Source of the DNA: Clostridia bacterium
GTDB lineage: Bacteria > Bacillota > Clostridia > Lachnospirales > Anaerotignaceae
DNA length: 64,000 bases
Reading direction: 5' to 3'
Assembly (NCBI GenBank): GCA_910575055.1
Contig: CAJTDC010000005.1
Coordinates: forward strand, 94,465 to 158,464
Position numbers and translations under genes: made by a program. Numbering within the stretch: position 1 is the first letter of the stretch; every line of letters starts with the position of its first letter. Of the stretch, positions 15,534 to 22,618 are shown piece after piece. The notes beneath the pieces were generated by a model, which searched no databases, was not told where the DNA came from, and saw nothing but the letters and a program-made list of their open reading frames with translations.

Positions 15534-16481
15534 TCAAGCGGCCCTTCCGTTCCGGAAGGATGCGTCCCCTGCAAGCCTCCTTGTCAGGATGTCCCTTGCG
15601 GTCTTGAATTCGTCCCCGATGAAGCCGAGCCGGAGGAGCCATGTCCGCATGGCGTATTTCGGGTTCTCGCTCTGCTGCGGCTTCGGGCTTGCGGTCTTGA
15701 CTTCCTTCGCCATCTGGCTGAGTGCGAGGCAGAGCTGGATGTAGCTCTTGAGCTGCCCTGCGTGGAGGCCGCCCCTGCGCCCGTCCCCCGGTTCATCGAA
15801 CTGGAAGAGCCGGAACTCGACCGTGCCTTTGGTGAAGGTTGCGTGGTAGTTGAGCATATGGTAGCGGCTGTCGTTGTAGTGCTGGCTCCTGCCGTAGTTT
15901 GCGCCGTGGCTTGTGTACCAGATGTCCGCGAGGGCTGCCATCGTGGAAGGTTTCTTTCTGTTGACCTCCTCTAAGAACCGCGGGTCAACCGTGCGGCAGT
16001 AGCGGTTCATCCTCCAGCGGTCAAGGTTTAAGGCGTCCGCTATCAGGCTTTCATGGCCTGCCATAATGTTGGCAAGGTTGCGGAGCGTCTGCGGCGTGTG
16101 GCCCTTCGCCCCGATGTGGATGTGTACCCCGCAGCCCCTTCCCGCGTCGCTCTTTGCGCCGGCGTGCCGGAGTTGCCGGATGAGCTCCTGCAGAAGCTCC
16201 ATGTCCGCGTAGGTAAGGATCGGCGTCACCATCTCGCATTTTTCGCTGTCCGGCCCCGCGATGCTCACGTCCTTCTGGAATTTCCACTCCCTGCCGTCTG
16301 CGTCCCATGCGCTCCAGGTGCTGTAGCCGTTCCGTGCCGCCGTGTTTTCGTACCTTCCTGTGCCGAAGTACTTAGCCGCAATCCTCGCTGCCTTGTCCCT
16401 TGCGATGCTGTTCATCTCCACCTCAACCCCGATGGTCTGCTTTTTCATCTCCTCAACCTGTCTTGCTAACTTTTCGTTCAT
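15534..16481 (-). CDS. Amidoligase-family enzyme (Amidoligase_2)
   Basis: 315 residues from ATG 16481, directly led by promoter copy 6. Amidoligases have a glutamine-synthetase-like fold and form amide bonds using ATP. Signature residues are I-G-V-E-V-E near residue 19 (metal-binding Glu pair), G-C-G-V-H-I-H-I-G near residue 115 (His pair), and G-T-V-E-F-R-L-F-Q-F near residue 225 (E-F-R). The last ~60 residues (N-P-K-Y-A-M-R-T-W-L-L-R-L-G-F-I-G-D-E) are shared with the 250-residue protein at 17106. Downstream lie GGCT-like, zinc-ribbon and basic small-protein genes. The substrate is unknown. Confidence 0.85.
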   Translation of the reverse strand: MNEKLARQVEEMKKQTIGVEVEMNSIARDKAARIAAKYFGTGRYENTAARNGYSTWSAWDADGREWKFQKDVSIAGPDSEKCEMVTPILTYADMELLQELIRQLRHAGAKSDAGRGCGVHIHIGAKGHTPQTLRNLANIMAGHESLIADALNLDRWRMNRYCRTVDPRFLEEVNRKKPSTMAALADIWYTSHGANYGRSQHYNDSRYHMLNYHATFTKGTVEFRLFQFDEPGDGRRGGLHAGQLKSYIQLCLALSQMAKEVKTASPKPQQSENPKYAMRTWLLRLGFIGDEFKTARDILTRRLAGDASFRNGRAA

Positions 16482-16508
16482 GCTGTTTTCCTCCGTTTTC
16501 GTTGTGTG

Positions 16509-16607
16509 TTTTCCCTTTCGGTAGTACACATATTCGCTCTAAAAGGGGATAATAGCAAGTCAATTCGGAGCATAATCTACACAATGTTCTGCCCTGTTTT
16601 TTGTGTA
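16509..16607 (-). promoter_or_regulatory. Repeated promoter module, copy 6
   Basis: Palindrome TACACAA / TTGTGTA (16578-16607), extended -10 TTGC-TATTAT (core 16549-16554) and invariant leader. Controls the amidoligase unit. Confidence 0.8.
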
Positions 16608-16609
16608 CT

Positions 16610-16891
16610 TTATGGTTTTTTTACGCTCCCCAGGGATGCCGCCGTGATCTGTGCGCCGAGCCGGAATCCGTCCTTGAAGCCTTCACAGATGGTCTTGCAC
16701 TCAAGATCGGAGGCATCGTCCAGAAGTTTCTCCAGCAGCGCCTTCCCCTCACTGTCCAGCAGCCCTTTCAGGCGTTCAATCTCCCCGTCAATGCGGTCGG
16801 CAATCTCCACCATTTCCGGCGTCTTGTCGTTCCGGTTCTCCCACGGCACAATCTCCCCAAAATAAATCTGTTTCAGAATGTCCTGTTCCAT
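16610..16891 (-). CDS. DUF6809-like protein
   Basis: 93 residues, ATG 16891. Helical, acidic, with a late I-C-E-G-F-K-D-G-F-R-L-G-A-Q-I segment matching the G-F-x-D-G-x-x-L element of DUF6809. It is a diverged second copy of the family in this phage (the other is at 8563). Ends directly before promoter copy 6. Function unknown. Confidence 0.75.
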   Translation of the reverse strand: MEQDILKQIYFGEIVPWENRNDKTPEMVEIADRIDGEIERLKGLLDSEGKALLEKLLDDASDLECKTICEGFKDGFRLGAQITAASLGSVKKP

Positions 16892-17122
16892 CTAATCGTC
16901 CTCCTCTATCTTCCGTGCCTCATCCTCACCGTAAATTACATGGAGGTGACTGCCGTTGTCCCACGCTACCATGACGCTCGCCGTGTCATCCACGCCCGTC
17001 ACGGTTCCTTTCGTCCCGATGGGCGGGGCTTGCACATCTTCCATCCGCACAAGCTCCACCCGTGTGCCTGCAGGGTACTCCCTGCGGACACGCTCCACAA
17101 TCTCCCTACTCGGAAACTTCAT
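16892..17122 (-). CDS. DUF4314 protein
   Basis: 76 residues. Begins with a short helix, then Y-P-A-G-T-R-V-E-L-V-R-M-E-D and G-T-K-G-T-V-T-G-V-D-D, a small beta-barrel typical of DUF4314 (Kow/SH3-like). It ends with V-A-W-D-N-G-S-H-L-H-V-I-Y-G-E-D. Overlaps the preceding gene by 17 bases and abuts the next stop to start. Role unknown. Confidence 0.8.
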   Translation of the reverse strand: MKFPSREIVERVRREYPAGTRVELVRMEDVQAPPIGTKGTVTGVDDTASVMVAWDNGSHLHVIYGEDEARKIEEDD

Positions 17123-17858
17123 TGCCAGCCGCCTCCTTCCTTTCTCCGTTTTTAAATGCCGAGCTGCCGGAAAGGTTCTTCAGCAGGGTTTTCCGCTCGC
17201 CCTTGTATTCCGCGCCAATGAAGCCGAGCCGGAGCAGGAAGCACCGGAAAGCGTATTTTTCATTCTCCACCTTTTTCTCGGTCGCCGTGATGCGCTTCTG
17301 GTTCCTCGCCATGTCGCAGAGAGCGGCAATGAAATGGGTGTAGGCCGCTGCCGACTCGCTGTCCGTTTTGGAAAACCATGGGAAGGAAACCTTCTCCCCA
17401 TCCGCCTCAATCGGGAGGCTGCTGACCGCCAGCGCCTTTTTGATAAGGCTGCCCTTGGAGTCCACCAGTTTCCGCAGGTTCTCCAGTGCGGCATCCGTGA
17501 AGGAATCCCTCGGCATTGCCACCGTAAGCCCCACGTTTGCCTCCTGCGGCGCTGTTTCCGACTCCTCCGCATGGTGTTCTGGCTCTGCGTTTTCTTCCGC
17601 CGTGCCGCCTTCCTGCACCGTTTCCGCCTGGGCTGCAATGATTCCCCTTTCGGCAAGCTGCTCCATCAGGTTTTCTATCTCCTCACTGTCCGCCCGGTCG
17701 TCAAACTCTACCGCGCCGGTCTTGTCAATGTGGAAGTAATCCACCTCGTAAGCCGCCGTCGGCATCCCAAGGTATCTCGGCTTCACCTCTAAAATCTCTC
17801 CCATCGCCTGCACCAGCGCTTTCCTCTCTGCCCCTGTCCTGTTGAATTCAAACCTCAT
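17106..17858 (-). CDS. Phage protein sharing the amidoligase C-terminal domain
   Basis: 250 residues, ATG 17858 after AAGGAGG. The N-terminal ~70 residues (M-R-F-E-F-N-R-T-G-A-E-R-K-A-L-V ... Y-L-G-M-P-T-A-A-Y) match a family in phages and plasmids of Clostridia often labelled 'virulence protein' without functional evidence. An acidic linker follows, then a domain with V-A-M-P-R-D-S-F-T-D. The last ~65 residues (E-N-E-K-Y-A-F-R-C-F-L-L-R-L-G-F-I-G-A-E) align closely with the amidoligase ending. First gene after promoter copy 7. Confidence 0.75.
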   Translation of the reverse strand: MRFEFNRTGAERKALVQAMGEILEVKPRYLGMPTAAYEVDYFHIDKTGAVEFDDRADSEEIENLMEQLAERGIIAAQAETVQEGGTAEENAEPEHHAEESETAPQEANVGLTVAMPRDSFTDAALENLRKLVDSKGSLIKKALAVSSLPIEADGEKVSFPWFSKTDSESAAAYTHFIAALCDMARNQKRITATEKKVENEKYAFRCFLLRLGFIGAEYKGERKTLLKNLSGSSAFKNGERKEAAGNEVSE

Positions 17859-17874
17859 TTTTTTGTACCTCCTT

Positions 17875-17947
17875 CGTTTTTCGGTACTACATTAATCACT
17901 CTGAACCGCAGAAATAGCAAGCGTTATGTGCGGAAAAATGTCACAAT
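17875..17947 (-). promoter_or_regulatory. Repeated promoter module, copy 7 (degenerate)
   Basis: Keeps CTTGC-TATTTC (core 17911-17916), the GTACTACCGAAAA leader and AAGGAGG. The palindrome is reduced to one recognisable TTGTG half and it overlaps the end of the cytosine methyltransferase gene. It is probably the weakest or differently regulated member. Confidence 0.6.
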
Positions 17948-20100
17948 AAAAAGTCCGGGAACTGTGCATAGTACACGATTCCTGAAAGCACGAAATATAC
18001 GTTCGGCAGTGCGACACCATTGCCCCACATCTTATATTCAGCGGAATCCGAATGTGGGTCTTTCAGCCACTTGATGATCTGCTTATCCGTCTTGGGCTTC
18101 GTGGAAGTCCCCGCAATCTTCCGGTGGGTCTCAAAAACCTCCCGCCAGAACACTAAATCTTCCTCTGTGGGTTCCTCCGTCCCAAGCCCGCCGCACCACC
18201 AGTCCGGGAAGCCCTGCAGCCTCGCGCACTCGGTGGGCGTCAGCCTGCGGACAATATACTCCGGCTCCTTCTGCACATCATTGATGACAGGCGGGTCTTT
18301 ATAATCTGTGGCCACCAGCGTGTTCGCCAGCTCCTTCTCCGCCCGTGTGAAATGGGAATTCTTACTGGTGCAGTAGGTCGGCTGCGCCACGGCGTGGCGG
18401 TCCGTTGCATCCAGCGTGAAGGAAACATCCTCATTGATGCCGCTGCCCTGCGGCCCGTTCCTGTCATCCCGCCCGATCATGGAGCCCTGGAGGACGAAGG
18501 TCTGCATCTGCATATTCCGGGTGGCCATCAGCGCCCCGGACTTCCCCTGCAGGTCGATGACCTCGTCCCTCTGGTTGATATGGAACGCCGACATCCCTTC
18601 CGGCTCCACCACGGCAATCCCTCCCTGGTTGCATCCGGGATTCCCGCCATTGGCATCCAGCGTCCGAGAAGTTTCCGCCTCATAGAATCCGCTGTGGGGA
18701 TTGTCAGACTTCATGGCGTTGCTGTCCTTGGAGCAGATGCCGTATGCCTGCACCACCAGCTCATTACAGCGGCTTTCCCCCATATCAAAGGTGTTCAGCG
18801 TATTTGCCACCTTCCCGTCCTTCCATGTGGGGGCGTCCCCTTTGTAATGGGCGCGGTATCCCTTGCAGAACGGCACGAACACCGTCTGGTCATTGTTGCA
18901 GGAGAGCGTTGCCGATTTGTCATCCTGTATGATCGGGCCTTTCCCGCCGCCCTCACAGCCGGAGCGGATTTTCAGCGTCTTGGGTGTTTCCGGCTCCACC
19001 ACGAAAGGCTGGTTGTTGCCGCCCATCCCATAAGTGGCATTGACCGTAGGCGCAGTGTCCAGCGGTCCCGTGTATCTGGTATCCTGCGAATGGTTTTCAT
19101 AGAGCGCCACCGCCGCAGGGACAGTCCCGGCACGGAGCGTGGGCGAGGTTTCCTCCTTATAACCAATGCCACGCGCCTTTGCGGAATGCTCCGTACAGAA
19201 ACCGGCCGATTCCAGGACGCACGGGGGATGGTGCGCCTCCGCCCGCAGGGTGCAGGTCACCTCATCCGTCACATCCATCCGCTGCCCGCCCTGGTCGTTC
19301 AGGCAGATGCCGCCTGACGCTCCAGCGCCTTCCGCAACACTTCCGGCAGCTCCTTGCCACGCACGGAAGCCCTCCGCAGAATACCCAGACACGCCTTCGG
19401 ACTCAAATAATACCTTTCCGGCACTCCCGCCTGCAAAATCTGCGACAAGGTAGATGCGTTTCCTTCGCTGGGGGATTCCCCAAAATTGGGCGTCAAGCAC
19501 CCGCCACGCGAGGGAAAATCCATCCCCCACGACAGTTCCTGCGTTTGCCCATTTCCCCTTTGGAGGTCCAGGTACAGAAATACTTTCGTCTTTGACGGAG
19601 CAGACCGCTTCGAGGACGGCCTTGAAATCCTCCCCCTTGTTGGAGGAGAAGGCGCCGGGGACATTCTCCCATACGATAAACCTTGGGTATTTTCCATCTG
19701 TTGCACACCTCATTTCCTTTACGATTCTTACTGCCTGGTAGAACAGGCACGACTGCCGCCCATCCAGCCCCGCCCGCTTGCCGGCCACCGACATATCGGT
19801 GCAGGGCGAGCCAAAGGTGATGATATCCACGGGGGCGATCTTTGCGCCGTCCACTGTGGAAATGTCGCCTAAATGCTTCACGGAGGGCAGCCGCTTTGTG
19901 GTCACCCGGATGGGAAAAGGCTCAATTTCTGATGCCCATAAAGGCGTGATGCCCGCAAGCAGCCCGCCGAGCGGGAATCCCCCGGAGCCATCGAACAGGC
20001 TGCCGAGGGTCATCCCGGAATCCGCAGTCTGCGGATTCGGTGTGTCTCCGCCGCCAGTGCCGGAACTGATTCTATGGATATATATAGCGTCCGCATTCAT
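17941..20100 (-). CDS. DNA cytosine-5 methyltransferase with repeat-built recognition domain
   Basis: 719 residues. Motif I is L-F-D-G-S-G-G-F near residue 34, motif IV G-S-P-C-T-D-M-S (catalytic Cys) near residue 95, and motif VI V-W-E-N-V-P-G-A near 150. Motif VIII Q-R-R-K-R-I-Y-L-V is near 230 and motif X-type R-R-L-T-P-T-E-C-A-R-L-Q-G-F-P near 630. The ~380 residues between VIII and IX are unusually long and built from about nine imperfect repeats of the type S-x-T-L-x-A...V-x-V. It probably protects phage DNA from host restriction. Start ATG 20100 overlaps the upstream stop. Confidence 0.92.
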   Translation of the reverse strand: MNADAIYIHRISSGTGGGDTPNPQTADSGMTLGSLFDGSGGFPLGGLLAGITPLWASEIEPFPIRVTTKRLPSVKHLGDISTVDGAKIAPVDIITFGSPCTDMSVAGKRAGLDGRQSCLFYQAVRIVKEMRCATDGKYPRFIVWENVPGAFSSNKGEDFKAVLEAVCSVKDESISVPGPPKGKWANAGTVVGDGFSLAWRVLDAQFWGIPQRRKRIYLVADFAGGSAGKVLFESEGVSGYSAEGFRAWQGAAGSVAEGAGASGGICLNDQGGQRMDVTDEVTCTLRAEAHHPPCVLESAGFCTEHSAKARGIGYKEETSPTLRAGTVPAAVALYENHSQDTRYTGPLDTAPTVNATYGMGGNNQPFVVEPETPKTLKIRSGCEGGGKGPIIQDDKSATLSCNNDQTVFVPFCKGYRAHYKGDAPTWKDGKVANTLNTFDMGESRCNELVVQAYGICSKDSNAMKSDNPHSGFYEAETSRTLDANGGNPGCNQGGIAVVEPEGMSAFHINQRDEVIDLQGKSGALMATRNMQMQTFVLQGSMIGRDDRNGPQGSGINEDVSFTLDATDRHAVAQPTYCTSKNSHFTRAEKELANTLVATDYKDPPVINDVQKEPEYIVRRLTPTECARLQGFPDWWCGGLGTEEPTEEDLVFWREVFETHRKIAGTSTKPKTDKQIIKWLKDPHSDSAEYKMWGNGVALPNVYFVLSGIVYYAQFPDFLL

Positions 20101-21353
20101 TCCGCCTCCACCTCCTTCACCAGCGCGGAGTATGGAATTTTCTCCCCGCCGCGCACCACATACACATTTTCCGAATCCCCGGTATCCTCCACATACCTCC
20201 GCAGAATCACAGACGCATATTTCTCATCCAGCTCCATCATGCAACAGATGCGGTTCGTCTGTTCGCACGCCATCATCGTGGAGCCGCTGCCGCCGAAGGT
20301 GTCCAGCACGATGGTGTTCTCCTGGGAGGAATTGCAAATTGGGTATCCAAGCAGGTCAAGCGGCTTGGAAGTCGGGTGGTTCTTGTTCCGCTTCGGCTTG
20401 TCGTAGTTCCAGATGGTGGTCTGCTTCCGGTCGGAATACCACGGGTGCTTCCCGTTCTTCAGAAAGCCGTACAGCACAGGCTCATGCTGCCATTGGTAGT
20501 CCGAGCGTCCAAGCACGAGGGAATTCTTCACCCAGATACACACCCCGGCAAGGTGGAACCCTGCGTCCACAAACGCTTTCCTGAAATTCAGCCCCTCGGT
20601 GTCCGCATGGAACACATAAGCCGCGCCGCCGCTTTCCAGATGCTCCACCATGCATGAGAACGAATTGTACAGAAATGTGTAGAATTCATCCCCTTTCATA
20701 CTGTCGTTCTGGATGGTCAGCCCGCCGGAACTCTTGAAAGAAACTCCATAGGGAGGATCTGTCACGATGAGGTTTGCCTTCTTCCCATCCATGAGCGCCG
20801 CCACGTCTTCTGCACTGGTGGCATCCCCGCACATAAGCCTGTGCCTGCCCACCGTCCAGATATCGCCCCGCTCCACGAACGCCGCTTTCTCCAGCGCAGC
20901 GGAAAGGTCAAAGTCATCATCTTTCACATCCTTCTCCCCGTCCCCGGCAAAAAGGTCGGCAAGCTCGCCCTCCTCAAATCCCGTCAGAGATACATCAAAA
21001 TCCGCACCCTGCAGACTTTCAATTTCGATGCGGAGCAGCTCCTCATCCCATCCTGCGTCCAAAGCCATTCTGTTGTCCGCAAGGATGTAGGCTTTCTTCT
21101 GCGCCTCCGTCAAGAAGTCTGCGAACACACACGGCACTTCCTCCATGCCCTCTTCCTTTGCCGCCGCAATCCTGCCATGCCCCGCGATGACATTGAAATC
21201 CCGGTCGATGATGACTGGGTTGATGAAGCCGAACTCCCGCAGGGACGAGCGGAGCTTCGTGAGCTGCTCCGTTGAGTGCGTCCGTGCGTTGTTCACATAC
21301 GGCACTAATCTGGAGAGCGACACAAGCTGCATCTCCGTTGTCGTCTTTCCCAT
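20097..21353 (-). CDS. ParB-domain DNA methyltransferase (N4/N6 type)
   Basis: 418 residues. N-terminal ParB/Srx-like domain (residues 8-100; R-D-F-N-V-I-A-G-H-G-R, then A-D-N-R-M-A-L) fused to an amino-methyltransferase. Motif IV is D-P-P-Y at 199-202 and motif I-type F-G-G-S-G is at 353-357, so the motif order is the circularly arranged beta class. Such fusions are frequent beside terminase genes and methylate adenine or cytosine N4; the target site cannot be told from sequence. Confidence 0.92.
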   Translation of the reverse strand: MGKTTTEMQLVSLSRLVPYVNNARTHSTEQLTKLRSSLREFGFINPVIIDRDFNVIAGHGRIAAAKEEGMEEVPCVFADFLTEAQKKAYILADNRMALDAGWDEELLRIEIESLQGADFDVSLTGFEEGELADLFAGDGEKDVKDDDFDLSAALEKAAFVERGDIWTVGRHRLMCGDATSAEDVAALMDGKKANLIVTDPPYGVSFKSSGGLTIQNDSMKGDEFYTFLYNSFSCMVEHLESGGAAYVFHADTEGLNFRKAFVDAGFHLAGVCIWVKNSLVLGRSDYQWQHEPVLYGFLKNGKHPWYSDRKQTTIWNYDKPKRNKNHPTSKPLDLLGYPICNSSQENTIVLDTFGGSGSTMMACEQTNRICCMMELDEKYASVILRRYVEDTGDSENVYVVRGGEKIPYSALVKEVEAE

Positions 21354-21360
21354 TTTTTAT

Positions 21361-21903
21361 CTACACTCCTTTCCTTGCGCGGAGCAGCCGCTCCATCACG
21401 TCATCCTGGGGCGTGTTGCCCTGGAACTCCACCGAGCAGTTCTCCTTCACGATCTGGTAGATCTGCATCCAGCAGTAATTGGTCTGCTTCATGTAGGACT
21501 GGCTCATGGAAACATAAGGGGAGGCGATGGCAGCCCCCGTGGTCGGGTGCTTCGCAAGGAAGCCCGTGGAGGATACAATCTCCTCACACTGAATCCACCG
21601 GGAGACGCTCATGGCATACTGCTCCACCATCTGCACGGTGACCAGCTTCTCACAGCCCCTCGCCTTCAGCCATGCATACGTTTCGTTGAAAACCTCTTCC
21701 GCCACCAGCTCCCGCCCGCTTTTCTGCGGGGACTTGAGGAAGTCCTTCACGGGCGGCACATCCATGCCCTCCAGCTCAGCCGGCTCCATCATCACTTCCG
21801 CCGTTTTCCCCTCGCTGATCTTCTCCGTGAGCGCCTTGGGCTTCCGCCCTGCCCCCGGCCTTGCGCCGCCCCGGTTGCTGCCGTCTTTTGCCACCGTTTT
21901 CAC
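21361..21903 (-). CDS. Terminase small subunit (P27 family)
   Basis: DNA-recognition subunit of the packaging motor, about 180 residues. The G-G-A-R-P-G-A-G-R-K-P start and a C-terminal E-F-Q-G-N-T-P-Q-D-D ending are family features. The helix Y-A-M-S-V-S-R-W-I-Q-C-E lies between them. Start is uncertain: GTG at 21903 or GTG at 21894; an upstream ATG at 21957 would give an N-terminal tail without a ribosome site. Its own recognition site may be one of the inverted repeats just upstream. Confidence 0.85.
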   Translation of the reverse strand: MKTVAKDGSNRGGARPGAGRKPKALTEKISEGKTAEVMMEPAELEGMDVPPVKDFLKSPQKSGRELVAEEVFNETYAWLKARGCEKLVTVQMVEQYAMSVSRWIQCEEIVSSTGFLAKHPTTGAAIASPYVSMSQSYMKQTNYCWMQIYQIVKENCSVEFQGNTPQDDVMERLLRARKGV

Positions 21904-21978
21904 CCCGTTTCTTTGATTTCGTTTGAAAAAATGCTGCGGAATCAAACGCCGCAGCACCTTAAAAAGCCTTTATTTTAC

Positions 21979-22015
21979 GGAAAATCAGAGCGGGGCAATC
22001 CCCCGTTTGATTTCC
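21979..22015. repeat. Imperfect inverted repeat upstream of small terminase
   Basis: Arms GGAAAATCAGAGCGGGG and CCCCCGTTTGATTTCC around a four-base centre. It lies in the HNH-terminase gap close to the larger 22-bp inverted repeat. Confidence 0.65.
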
Positions 22016-22050
22016 GGTTTTTATGCGTGACACCCCACGCCCGTTCCCCG

Positions 22051-22115
22051 GCGGGTTCCTTACAGAGATTTCACCCGCCCCTCCCGGCTGGCAGAAATCT
22101 CTGTAAGGAACCCGC
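22051..22115. repeat. Perfect 22-bp inverted repeat between HNH and small terminase
   Basis: The arm at 22051-22072 starts GCGGGTTCCTTACAG and ends AGATTTC; the arm at 22094-22115 is its exact reverse complement. The 21-base GC-rich centre is ACCCGCCC-TCCCGGCTGGCA. No T-run follows. Position next to HNH and small terminase genes makes a packaging (cos or pac) role possible. Confidence 0.85.
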
Positions 22116-22125
22116 ACACAATGAT

Positions 22126-22485
22126 TTAATGCTTATTCCAGCGGTCGCCCCGCTCCGCATGAATCCTTGCATGGCAGGACTGGCACAGCGACACAAGGTT
22201 TGCCTCATCATGCGTCCCGCCCTCCGCCAACGGCAGCCTGTGGTGTACTTCCTCCACCGGCCGCAGCAATCCTTTCTTCTGGCATTCCTCACAGAACGGG
22301 TGCTTTGCGGCGTAGCGGTCACGGATTCGTTTCCATGCCCTGCCATACCTACGGCGTACAGCCGGGTCTCGGTCGTACTTCTCGTAGCGGCGGTTCTCTT
22401 GCTTCCCATGCTCCTCGCAAAAGCGTCCCTCTGTCAGCTTGGGACAGCCGGGGAAGGAACACGGCCTCTTCGGTTTCCTTGGCAT
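22126..22485 (-). CDS. HNH endonuclease
   Basis: 119 residues from ATG 22485 (GGGAGG eight bases upstream). Zinc-binding Cys pair C-E-E-C near residue 65, then the beta-beta-alpha HNH core V-H-H-R-L-P-L-A-E-G-G-T-H and N-L-V-S-L-C-Q-S-C-H. Phage HNH proteins beside terminases assist cos cleavage and packaging in HK97-type phages. An extra N-terminal Cys set (C-S-F-P-G-C; C-E-E-H) is present. Confidence 0.92.
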   Translation of the reverse strand: MPRKPKRPCSFPGCPKLTEGRFCEEHGKQENRRYEKYDRDPAVRRRYGRAWKRIRDRYAAKHPFCEECQKKGLLRPVEEVHHRLPLAEGGTHDEANLVSLCQSCHARIHAERGDRWNKH

Positions 22486-22503
22486 TGCTCTCACCTCCCT
22501 GCG

Positions 22504-22558
22504 GCATAAAGAAAGCCTCCGCAGGAGAAGCTCCCGCGAAGGCCGCCTGTCTTTATGC
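22504..22558 (-). other. 55-nt imperfect hairpin upstream of HNH gene
   Basis: Outer arms GCATAAAG / CTTTATGC enclose an inner stem GCCTTCGCGGGAG / CTCCTGCGGAGGC. As RNA it would form one long stem ending in a CTT loop, right before the HNH ribosome site. It could terminate, attenuate, or be part of the packaging region. Confidence 0.6.
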
Positions 22559-22618
22559 AGTTTTCGATAATATCAGTGTACCACGTCCAATATGGAAAAT
22601 CGTCCGCGATTTTGGACA

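Noticed and set aside
17106..17858. Calling the 250-residue array protein a virulence factor
   Set aside because: The label occurs on relatives in databases without experimental basis; the only sequence link seen is the domain shared with the amidoligase.
10981..17947. The repeated ~100-bp promoter elements as a CRISPR-like array
   Set aside because: Copies are 0.4-2 kb apart, always just before a gene with a ribosome site, and carry promoter features; spacers of regular size are absent.
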